This document shows positions 22,516 to 33,800 of a stretch of 64,000 nt of DNA, piece after piece. The notes beneath the pieces were generated by a model. It did not search any database. It saw only the letters and a program-made list of their open reading frames with translations, and had not been told where the DNA came from. The position numbers and the translations under genes were made by a program. The stretch is taken from contig NC_061061.1 in assembly GCF_021917145.1 (NCBI RefSeq), forward strand, positions 736,070 through 800,069, given 5' to 3'. The DNA is from Hypomesus transpacificus (taxonomy: Eukaryota; Chordata; Actinopteri; Osmeriformes; Osmeridae). Positions within the stretch are counted from its first letter, which is position 1. Every line of letters starts with the position of its first letter.

Positions 22516-22987
22516 ATTGTAATACGCACCACCGCTACTTTTACAACTTAATTTAGTGCCACTAGTGTTAAAAGTTGCGAGAAATGTTTGTGAGGCGTGA
22601 ATGAAGTCTCAACTCATTGTTTACTGTTACTATGGGAACGTAATGCCCATGCCCTTCCTGATGGATGGTACCTGCTAAAAGTTGTTTTACATTTAGTCAT
22701 TTTTACTCTAAACAGTAAAATTAATAAACAATTTTTCTTTACTCAACCAATTTCATGATCATTAAACTTGTGGGTACCGGTTCAATAATGAAAGGTTAGG
22801 ATCCAATATTGTAGCGGAACTATAGTTATGGAGTTCATGCGACATTCTTTTCAACAAGCGTACAGGAAGTGCAACACATCCATTGCACAACAACAGAACT
22901 TTCAACGCTTTTGAATTTGAGTTTTTCCCCCATCTATATGTTTGTTTTGAGCTACATTTACTGAGTCAACAATATATACATTTCCTG
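22516..22987. promoter_or_regulatory. Bidirectional promoter between dnali1 (-) and snip1 (+)
   Basis: The two start codons are 472 bp apart and divergent. At 22626-22639 is GTTACTATGGGAAC, a full match to the RFX X-box consensus GTHNYYATRRNAAC. Two bases upstream, at 22618-22624, is TGTTTAC, a forkhead (FOXJ1-type) core. RFX and FOXJ1 are the established activators of motile-cilium genes, so the pair is expected to serve dnali1, whose ATG is about 110 bp away. Nothing specific to snip1 was identified. Confidence 0.75.
22626..22639. promoter_or_regulatory. RFX X-box
   Basis: GTTACTATGGGAAC satisfies every position of GTHNYYATRRNAAC. Its distance from dnali1 (about 110 bp upstream of the ATG) is typical for ciliary-gene X-boxes. 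Confidence 0.75.
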
Positions 22988-25096
22988 ATGGACAAGGAGA
23001 GACGGCATAGACGGGTAGAATCCCCGGTGCGCGAGTCAAAAGTAAAAATCAAACAAGAAAAAGTCAGTCCTCCTAGGCCACACCGATCACGCCGCTCCAG
23101 GTCCGGATCCAACGACCGTAGCTCCAGTCCGCCGCCGCAGAGGAGACGAACTAGCAGGTATTCAACACTGTAGCCAGCTAACTGTATGTCTTAGGTAGCT
23201 ACATATATAAACGTATTAGTCGTCAATTCAGGACCAAGTCGCTCACTAAAGATGGCTAGGCTAGTAGAGCTAGCTATATTCTTCCTGATTAGTAGCTAGC
23301 CATTACGCGTTAGCATAAGCGTTAGCTCCTGGAACCAGAACGTTATCTACCACATTCGTTGTGATCTGCTGTAACAGGTACGTGAGAGTGATGCCAATTT
23401 TGAATTAAGATCTTGACAATTTGGTTCTAATTGGCCAGTTTATTATTGTTATCCTCATGCTTAGGTCGCCGGCCCGGACAGGGGACCGCTCGCCAGGTTC
23501 AAGGGAAAGGGCTTCGGGGAGACGAAACAGCAGATCACCCAGAAATAAGAGGAGCGGAAGCCCTCCCCGCGGAGGTGATAACTCCAAGATCAAGCGGGTA
23601 ATTCTGACCCATTACATGCAGTTTGGATATGACGGAATGTATTTATTTATTTTTTAAATCAGTTGATGAGTAGTATTCACACTGGTCATTCTACTAGCAA
23701 CCCAACTTATAAAAAGTTAGCCTACTCCCCAGTGCTATGTCACATTACAGTCGGAGCTTATCTAGCCTTCTGGCCCCACGTTCCGTCTCCACAGGAACGA
23801 GAGGAGCACCGAGGCGCTGACGATCGCAGGAGACGCGAGCGCAACGAGCCTCCTCTGGAGCGGAGGAGCCGGTGGGAGACGGACTCCCGATCCCAGGAGA
23901 GGGAGCGGCCGAGGGAGCGGGGAGGAGAGAGACCCCGGGAGAGAGACGAGCAGGCATTCCAGCACCAGCAGGCAGATCGACAGCAGCATGACGACAGACG
24001 CAGAGAGAACCGGCAGAGGTTTGAGGAGGGCGGGGAGGAGCAAGCCTTCGGTCAACCCCAGGAGAGGGAGGGCAGCGCCTCCCCCCCCGTGGACAAGGAA
24101 AAGCCCAACTTTGGACTGTCTGGGGCCCTGACGGAAGATACCAACACCTTCAGAGGGGTGGTGATCAAGTACAACGAGCCCCCAGAGGCTCGCATCCCCA
24201 AGCGCCGGTGGAGACTGTACCCCTTCAAGAACGACGAGCCTCTCCCAGTGATGTACATCCACAGGCAGAGTGCCTACCTGCTGGGCAGGCAGAGGAAGAT
24301 TGCCGACATCCCCATCGACCACCCCTCCTGCTCCAAGCAGCACGCTGTCTTTCAGTACAGGTGAGAACAGGCCTCCTCTTTCCACTTGGTCCCTTCTTGA
24401 ACCTCTCTGGAGGTTTGACACAAGCTTAGACATTAGATTTTCAGTTTGTTGGTGTTGCTTTCTGGGTAATGTAGTTCTAGTCTGTTTTGGTGAGGCTGTT
24501 TTCTTGGTACTTTAGTTCTGGTGCCTTGTTAATTTAATTGGTTCCTTGATTAATAAAGTTATTTTGGTACAGTGCTTGCTTGATAATGTGTTGTAATGTT
24601 GCCTTCGGTGTAATGTAGTTAGTTCTGATGTGCTGTTGTAATGTTGCCGTGTCTGTTGTGGTTCCAAGTGTTTTTATTTTTAGGTTGCATTCTGGGTAAT
24701 GTAGTTCTGTTGCCTTGTCTGAAGGTTGCCCTCTGGGTAACAATGTTCTGGTGGCTCGTTTTAAGGTTGCTTTTTGGGTGAGGTCATTCTGCTGTGTTGT
24801 AGTGTTGCCTTCTTAGTAACGTAGTTCCCCGCGCCCACAGGCTGGTGGAGTTCACGCGCTCGGACGGCACCTCGGGCCGGAGGGTGAAGCCCTACATCAT
24901 CGACCTGGGCTCCGGCAACGGCACCTACCTGAACAACCAGCGCATTGAGGCCCAGCGCTACTACGAGCTCAAGGAGAAGGACGTGCTCAAGTTCGGCTTC
25001 AGCAGCCGCGAGTACGTCATCCTGCACGAGACCTCGGACACGGCCGAGGTGGACGCCAAGCAGGAGGAGGAGGAGGATGACGGGCTGGACGAGTGA
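22988..25096 (+). CDS. snip1: Smad nuclear-interacting protein 1 (FHA domain), 4 exons
   Basis: Exons: 22988-23157, 23465-23597, 23795-24360, 24841-25096, GT-AG junctions, 374 residues (human 396). The N-terminal half is an Arg/Ser/Glu-rich disordered region with RS and RE motifs. The C-terminal half is the FHA domain, entered through LSGALTEDTNTFRGVVIKY and RIPKRRWRLYPFKNDE, with LLGRQRKIADIPIDHPSCSKQHAVFQY; the phosphothreonine-binding residues are near Arg266, Ser281 and His284, and LGSGNGTYLNN follows. The tail is acidic. The family inhibits TGF-beta and NF-kB signalling via Smads and p300 and acts in spliceosome and microRNA biogenesis. An upstream in-frame ATG at 22884 would add about 35 residues unlike the family, so 22988 was chosen. 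Confidence 0.95.
24440..24835. repeat. Degenerate repeat of TCTGGGTAATGTAGTTCTG units, snip1 intron 3
   Basis: About ten diverged units resemble GTTGCTTTCTGGGTAATG followed by TAGTTCTGGTG. One unit (24687-24705) is GCATTCTGGGTAATGTAGT, whose complement ACTACATTACCCAGAATGC nearly matches the ZNF143/THAP11 (SBS2) consensus. Confidence 0.7.
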
Positions 25097-25775
25097 CCCC
25101 GCCCTCCAGGAGGCATTCTGGGTAGAGGGGGTTGTCCCTCTGTAGCCTGCCTCCCAAACCAGGAGTGGATCAACGACCTGAACTGACGCTGTTTTTTGGG
25201 GGTTAGGCACCGTTCAGGGTGAACGGGACTAACCAGAAGTTGTAAGGTCTGTTTGCATTGTATAGTGTACTGTTGTAAAACACACTGCATTTACCTGCCA
25301 TTGGCCTAGAGGTCTGAAGGTAGAGACTCCTTATTCTCAGGTCGATAGACAAGGACAGTAGGATGGTCACATGTCTACAATCTCTGACAGTGCTCATGTA
25401 ACGGCCAACTAAGTGCTTCATGCCCATGGGAATTACTTTACAAAAAGATCTATTTTTGGATTAGAACATTGGATACAAAGAATAATTGCTGGAGACTAGC
25501 CTATTTATGTCCGGAATTTAACTGTAACTGCACAGGATGCACTGAATGTGAACTATGGATTCATTTGTGTGTTTGTGCAGAATAATTGCAACTTTCAAGA
25601 GTTATGTCACTGCCTTTGTTTTGTGCATTTGTGCTAGCTGTGCGGAGTGCCGTGTAAAGTCCTCACGCGCAGTGTACCGCATTGCACAAGTATTCCAAAC
25701 AAGATTCTTTTTTTCCAGCTTTTGTTTCGTCCTCACATCCATATTCATAGTTCTGTTGAGATGTTTTGTATTGTA

Positions 25776-25781
25776 AATAAA
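25776..25781 (+). terminator. snip1: snip1 poly(A) signal
   Basis: AATAAA about 680 bp after the snip1 stop, followed by a T-rich stretch. No alternative hexamer was noted closer to the stop. 25097-25775 is read as 3' UTR. Confidence 0.6.
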
Positions 25782-26140
25782 GTCTGAAAAATACATGTGT
25801 TGTTTTTTTCTTCTGTACTGCGATTCCTGTGCCGATTTATTCAAGGTTTCGATGAGGTCATAGCAAGTTCTTCTTTTTTGTTTTGTGGGTTTAAAAAATA
25901 AATAAAAATTGAGCAACCTTGTTTGACAGCAGATGTCGCAGAAGAGCCATAAAAACCAGCCCTAAGTTTGAGTTTCACTTTTAAGAAGGCGAGTGGAAAT
26001 GGGAGGGGTTACGGGAATGTCACCGGAGAGGAGAGACTGGCAAGGCACACCTGGGGAATACAGGATCACTTCTCCTATTATCACAGAAAAGGGTACAGCA
26101 GCATGAATGAGCGCGTCTGACTGCTTGCTGTATCGACAGC

Positions 26141-28254
26141 ATGTATACAACCGAACGCCGGCGAATGAGCCTGCACGAGGTGAAGAGAAAGGATCCCGTG
26201 TGGGTGTCAGGAACTCTATGGCAGGATCCCCTGACGTTGGACTTAAGCAGCACCAACAAAAACCTGATTTCACCCCGGAGTCGCAATAGGGCTGTCGCTG
26301 TGGCGTACATAGTGACCGAAGATGCATCGGTGCCTCAAGCTGAAGAGAATTTGTCATTAAAATGTCTCAAGGAAGCTTGCGCGGACACACATGCGGTGTT
26401 TCAATCCATTCCATTCGAAAGAATCTCGCTCGGAACGACGGACATTCTGGATAGCTTCTACAACGCAGGCAAGTGCAGGCATGTTGCCTACTCAAAAGCA
26501 ACCAAAGCATATTTTGGCGGTTTGAGAAAGTTTGTGTGATAAACATTTGTCAGAGACATGTAAAGGAATGTGTTGGACTTTTCCCCCTGCAGATGTTGCT
26601 GTCGTGGAGATGAGCGACACCTTCTGCCAGCCGTCGCTGTTTTATCACCTGGGTGTGAGAGAGAGTTTCAGCATGACCAACAACATCATTTTGTACTTCT
26701 ACAAGCAGGAGAGTGACCTACAAGCCCTTAAGGTAGGCTACAGCAGATGCAGTCCCTGTGTTCTAGCCGCTTAATTACAATTTGGTTTACAGATGATCAG
26801 CTTTGGAAACGGTCAATTATTCACAACGCACTGTTATTGAAAGCGGGCATTGCCAATTTTTAGATCAGCAAGCTACAGTATGTTACAATGACATTCGACA
26901 CGGTTAAGAATCCATCGGGTAATAAGTCGGGCCTTCCCTATAGGTTCCAGTACAGTATATTATCTGATGTGTTGCAAACTGAAATCTGATAGGACACAGT
27001 CAGTCAAGTCAAAGTAGGCTATTGTCTAGAGCCAAACATTGTAATCAGAAAGCGGCACATGGTGCGGACGTTGCTAGCCAGCACGTTGATAAAGTTAGTT
27101 TGTGAACTTTGCAAAATAACTTTCTATAAAGACCAAACCTCGGTCTCTCCCCAGGAACAGTGTGGAAGCTACACCTTCCTCCCGTACATCGTGACTCCCC
27201 AGGGCAAGGTGTTGGCCTGCGACCCGAGCCTCATGAAGGGCATTAACGACCTGATGCAGCCCAGCTTCATGCTCGAGCCTCTGCTCACCCCGCTGGTGGA
27301 ACGGCTAGTTCACCTGCTGGACAACGTGCACATTCACTCCAGGTCAGACCTCCTACAAGACTACCAGAGAAACGAAAAGGGGGGAGGGGGGAGTCGCCCG
27401 ATCTTTTCCTTCGCTGGTACTCGAGGAGGAGGTGGGGGGGGGCAGTTAGTTACATTAAACATTATTGTTAGTTTTCCTCATTGCAGGCATTAACAGGCAA
27501 AATACTGTGTTCAGAAGTATTGAGCCTTATTCAAACATTTGTCACAGGGGCACTGCCCCCCCCCAGAAGCGCCCCTGATCTTGACTGAAGTCCTCTCCTC
27601 ACAGCGAGTATTTCCGCGAGTCCATCCGCCGTGAGATCCGGACGGCACGTGAGCGCTTCAGCGGGCAGGACCTGAGTCAGGAGCTGGGCCGCATCCAGGC
27701 CCGCCTGGACACAGTGGAGCTGCTCAGCCCCGACATCGTCATGAACCTGCTGCTGTCCTACAGGGACATACAGGTAGGCCCTACTGACCTACAGACATAC
27801 AGGTAGGCCCTACTGACCTACAGACATACAGGTAGGCCCTGCTGACCTACAGACATACAGGTAGGCCCTACTGACCTACAGACATACAGGTAGGCCCTGC
27901 TGACCTACAGACATACAGGTAGGCCCTACTGACCTACAGACATACAGGTAGGCCCTACTGAGCTACAGACATACAGGTAGGCCCTGCTGACCTACAGACA
28001 TACAGGTAGGCCCTGCTGACCTACAGACATACAGGTAGGCCCTGCTGACCTACAGGGACATACAGGTAGGCCCTACTGACCTACAGACATACAGGTAGGC
28101 CCTACTGACCTTAGGACATGCAGGTAGGTCCTACTGACCTTAGGACATGCAGGTAGGTCCTACTGACCTTAGGACATGCAGGTAAATGAAGGGCAAAGTC
28201 TTGGTGACTGGTGGTGACTGTTTTGCATGGGCTTCCTGGTCTGATGTTGAGGCT

Positions 28255-28285
<31 letters not shown>

Positions 28286-30800
28286 GATGGTTAACACAAT
28301 GACGCCCACTCTTGACCTCTGTAGAATGAATGACCACAGTCTGTCAACACTAAAGGAAATGCACAGCTAACATAACTATGTTAAACAAACACTGCATCGG
28401 TAAACCAACATGTCTCTATTCTTCTCTGCAATGGAAACAAGATCTTTACTACAAACATTCATCTGCAGCAGTAGTCAGTAGTAGTGAGAATTCATCTATC
28501 TTCCCTGTAGATTTTGTCTTCACATGGAGTACACTATGTGATAAGGATTATAGCTGTGAATAATGTACTGTGATGCAGACTGGTTTGTCTCTGCAGGACT
28601 ACGATGCTATAATCAAGCTGGTGGAGACGTTGACTGACCTACCCATGTGCCTCGTCACAGCCCAACAGAACATCAAATTCCATTACATATTTGCACTAAA
28701 CAGGTACTTGTCTTGTAGCACCTGTTTGAGTAGTTACACCCTTATTTACCCTGATGTTCGGATAAGGCTATCAGCTGAAACTGAGTACCCTTGTCAGGGG
28801 AAAGAGAGGATTTCTCTGGAACACTGTTCCTGGTCCACACTGTTCCTAGTCCACAGCTAGGAGATTGTTGTTCTAACCTCGCCCTGCCCCCCCTCCTCTC
28901 CTCTTCCCCTCCACTCCCCTCCACTCCTCTCCCCTCCTCTCCTCTTCCCCTCCACTCCCCTCCTCCCCCTTCCCCCTACCCTCCTCGTGTTTGTGATGAC
29001 CAGGAGGAATCGTCCAGGAGATCGTGCCCTGGCCTTGTCTGTGATCCTGCCCCTCGTGGAGTCTGAGGGGAAGGTGGCGTCGGACGTGTACTGTCTGTGT
29101 GGCCGCATCTACAAAGACATGTTCCTGAGCTCCGGGTTCAGAGAGCAGAGTAGCAGAGACCAGGCCAGCTACTGGTGAGACCCCAGCACCACCCCCTCTC
29201 TCTGGGCCTCTCTACCCCAGCACCACCCCCTGTCTCTGGGCCTCCCTAACCCAGCACCACCCTCTCTCTCTGGGCCTCCCTACCCCAGCACCACCCCCTC
29301 TCTCTGGGCCTCCCTACCCCAGCACCACCCCCTCTCTCTGGGCCTCCCTACCCCAGCACCACCCCCTGTCTCTGGGCCTCCCTACCCCAGCACCACCCTC
29401 TCTCTCTGGGCCTCCCTACCCCAGCACCACCCCCTCTCTCTGGGCCTCTCTACCCCAGCACCACCCCCTCTCTCTGGGCCTCCCTACCCCAGCACCACCC
29501 CCTCTCTCTGGGCCTCCCTACCCCAGCACCACCCCCTCTCTCTGGGCCTCCCTACCCCAGCACCACCCCCTGTCTCTGGGCCTCCCTACCCCAGCACCAC
29601 CCTCTCTCTCTGGGCCTCCCTACCCCAGCACCACCCCCTCTCTCTGGGCCTCTCTACCCCAGCACCACCCCCTCTCTCTGGGCCTCCCTACCCCAGCACC
29701 ACCCTCTCTCTCTGGGCCTCCCTACCCCAGCATCACCCCCTCTTTCTGGGCCTCCCTACCCCAGCACCACCCCACTCTCTCTGGGCCTCCCTAACCCAGC
29801 ACCACCCCCTCTCACCTGACCTCCCTAACCCTCTCTGTTCCTGTTACTCCAGTACATGTTTATATTGTATTCATTCAGCAGAAGCATTTAAGCAAAGGCA
29901 CGTACAACAATCATTCACATCTTAACATTTCAAATCAGCTGGAGATCAGCTGATGGCCTTCAGGGAGGTGTGAGGTGTGTTCCATCTAACATGCTAGTGC
30001 GCTAACGCGCTCCCACGCTAACGCGCTCCAACGCGCCTGGGCTTGCAGGTACGGCAAGGCGTTTGAGAGCGAGCCCAGCCTCCACTCTGGAATCAACAAC
30101 GTGGTCCTGCTCATGGCTGCAGGGCATGAATTTGACACCTCAATTGAGCTGCGAAAAATAGGTGTGTTGAGTTACAGTACCTCCTGTGTTTATCCCTGTC
30201 TGTGCTCATGTCAACAGGACTGCGGGGGGCTAGGGTTAGTACTAGGGTTAAATACTATCACTATAAAGAACTAAAGGAAGGATTTTATTAATCTCTTTTC
30301 GTAAACCTACTAGTTGAGCAAGCCGCTTAGCTACTTGTACCGTTCTATAATGTCTTCATACACACTGGTGTACATGGATACATTAGTGGTTTAGCCTAGT
30401 CTGTGTTTCCAAGGTCATGATTATTTAATGCCCTAAAACCATAAGAACCCTTACTACACTAGACAATACTGTATAATTCCTCTACTGCTTAATGCATTAG
30501 TTAGTAGTGAAAAGTTAATCCTTTATAAGACATTACTCATACATTATTAAAACAGCTATACATAGTCAATCTCATTCATTTATAAATGGCTAAATAAACC
30601 TTGCATGCGTGTCTCTGCTTGGGTTTGTGTATGTGTGTGTGTTTGCCTGTGTGTGTTTGTCTGCCTGTGTGTGTGTGTGTGTGTGTCTGCCTGTGTGTGT
30701 GTGTCTGCCTGTGTGTGTGTGTGTGTCTGCCTGTGTATGTGTGTCTTCCTGCCTGTGTGTGTTTGAGTCGTCCTGCCGTTGTGTGCGTGTCTTCCTGCTT

Positions 30801-30846
<46 letters not shown>

Positions 30847-33800
30847 AGGCGTGACCTTGAGCACCCTGCTGGGGAGGAAGGGCTCCCTGGAGAAGATGCA
30901 GGACTACTGGGATGTGGGCTTCTACCTGGGGGCCAGCATCCTGGCCAACGAGCCCCGCAAGGTCATCCAGGCCTCAGAGAAACTCTACCGCCTCAAGGCC
31001 CCAATGTGGTGAGGCCTCCCCTCCTTCCTCCTCCTCCATTCCCCTCCTCCCTTCCCCTCCACCCACCACCTCCAGCCCTTCCTCCCCCTCCCCCCCCTGC
31101 TGAACCCCCATCTACGCCCCACAGAGAGCCCTGTCTGAAGGTCTCCCCCCTCCAGAGCCCCTCTGGGACACAGCAGTCCTGTGTGTCCCTGGCAGGAGGC
31201 TCACATGCTGTCCTGTCTGCAGGTACGTGGGCTCCATCATGGAGACCTATGTGTTGTACCGTCAGTTCTCCAAGCCCCCGGAGGTGCGCTCTCCTCACCA
31301 GGACACCATGGACTTCTGGATGGAGCTGCTGCTGCAGGCCTGCAAGCCCTCCGAGTCCACCGGACGCTGCCCTGTAAGACTACAACTCCCATATCCTCCT
31401 GGTCTTTAATGTAAGACTACAACTCCCATATCCTCCTGGTCTCTAATGTAAGACTACAACTCCCATATCCTCCTGGCCTCTAATGTAAGACTACAGCTCC
31501 CATATCCTCCTGGTCTCTAATGGACGGGGCTAGACAGCACAGCAGAATATGTAGGTTGTTGTCGAGAGCTAGCTACAGTGTACCTGGATGCTCTGTAATT
31601 TAGTCAGCTAGCACTGTTAGAACTGAATGCTTGGTAATGTTGTCAGTTATTTCCAGTGGAACCAAATGCTGGGTAATGTAGTCAGCTATCTCCGGTGTAA
31701 GTGAATTCTGGGTGATGTAGTTTATTATTTCCAGTGTGAGGGAATGCTGGGAAATGTAGTCAGATGTGTGTTGTGTTACTGAATGCTGGGTAATGTAGTC
31801 AGCTGTCTGCTGTGTAACTCAATGCTGGGTAATGTAGTCAGCTGTCTGCTGTGTTACTGAATGCTGGGTAATGTAGTCTGCTGTGTAACTGAATGCTGGG
31901 TAATGTAGTCCGTTTTCTCCAGTGTAAATGTGTTGTGTTGCTGTTTGAGGTGCTGGTCATGGAGCCTAGCAAGCTGCTGCAGCCCAGCATCGTGTGCGTG
32001 AGCGAGGAGGACGACAGCTGCACCGTGCAGCTCAAACACGTCATCCCCCCCCAGGTAACCTGAGGTGCCAACCTCCGTACATTTACATTTAGCAGACGCT
32101 CTTATCCAGGCAAGCAGGGTGAAGTGCCTTGCCCAGGGACACAATGTAATTTGGCACGGCTGGGAATCTAACCGGCAACCTTCTGATTGGTAGCCTGATT
32201 CCCTAGCCGCTCAGCCATCTGACCACCTCCTTACACACCTCACTCACCTCCTACCTGCCTCACCCACCCACCCACCTCCCTTCCACCCCACCCCCCCCCC
32301 CCTCCTCACCAGGAGAATAAGTACTGTCATGTATAGGGTACCCCCCCCAGGAGAATAAGTACTGTCATGTATAGGGTACCCCCCCCCCCCCCCAGGAGGA
32401 TAACTGTCACGTAGCAGGGCACTGCTGTGAGGCCAGACTGTTGTGACGGCTCGCTCCAGCAGCCTTCTGGGAGCCGCTGTTAAAGCCAGTGAATGTTTAA
32501 CCAGAGAAGGTGTGCTGGGTTTTCATCCACACCTCAGTTAGTCTGCTCCACTAGGTCTCTTCGAAACCAAATACAGACGCGTGTGTGTGTACACTGTATC
32601 TGTGTGTGTGTGTGTACACTGTATCTGGGAGTCAGATGGCTGAGCTGAGTCGAGCTAGTAATCAGAAGGTTGCCGGATCGATTCCCCGCCGTGTCACATG
32701 ATGTTGTGTCCTTGGGCAAGGCACTTCACCCTACTTGCCTCGGGGGGAATGTCCCTGTACTTACTGTAAGTCGCTCTGGATAAGAGCGTCTGCTAAATTA
32801 CATTTACATTTAGTCATTTAGCAGACGCTCTTATCCAGAGCGATAAATGACTAAATGTAAATGTACCTGTGTGTGTGTGTACACTGTATCTGTGTGTGTG
32901 TGTACACTGTATGTGTGTATCTGTGTGTGTGTGCGTGTACACTGTATCTGTGTGTGTGTACACTGTATCTGTGTATCTGTGTGTGTGTACACTGTATCTG
33001 TGTGTGTACACTGTGTGTGTGTGTGTGTGTGTGTGTAAACTGTGTGTGCGCTGATGGCGTGCTGTGTCTCTCCTCAGAAAGGCCTGCACCAGTGGACCTT
33101 CCCAGCTGCTGCCATCCGGGGTGTGAGGTATGTGTGTCCAATCACGGCACAGCACATGGACCAATCACAGCACATCACATGGACCCTCTCTCACACACTC
33201 CTTAAACTTTGCTGTTTCACAGGATGTGTGTGTGTGTTTGGGCATCTGTGTTACTTTTGAAGCAGAGGATCCACTTCACTGTGTACTTTACACTTATTTT
33301 GCTTGCTCAGTCAGTCGCCACTTTGGCTAAAGAAGTAATTGTTTCTGTTCCGTTTGTGTTTGACATGCTACCCCCCATTGTCCTCCATAACAACACGCTA
33401 CCCCCTGTTCCCCTCCATTACAACACACGTTCTTGACGTCTTCTGTCTCCAGCCCTCTTAAGGACGAAAGGCTCTTGTGAGGATACTTGTGTCCAGGAAT
33501 ATTCCATGATTCTGCATGTAAACATTTGACTTGGCTGAAAGAGGAAACTTTGTTAGTAGTAGAGTGGATGGTTCTCCAGACGCCCCTTCCAGCTGTATCT
33601 CTGTGCAGCTTTGGCCCCGATGTGACATGGTCGGATGTTATGGTGTTTTTAAGAACAAACCTCCAAGGCGTACCCCATGTTCCAGCAGTGTTGTCCTTGA
33701 TAATGGATGTTAATTTAGATATTTAAATGCCCCCAAATCCTAGAATGACTTCCTCCAAGGTGTAAAGCATTTGTAATGATTAATTTGTTCCAGAATTTTG

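Noticed and set aside
22883..22987. Extended snip1 N-terminus from ATG at 22884
   Set aside because: The extra residues (FEFEFFPHLYVCFELH and so on) are hydrophobic and unlike the charged family N-terminus; likely 5' UTR.
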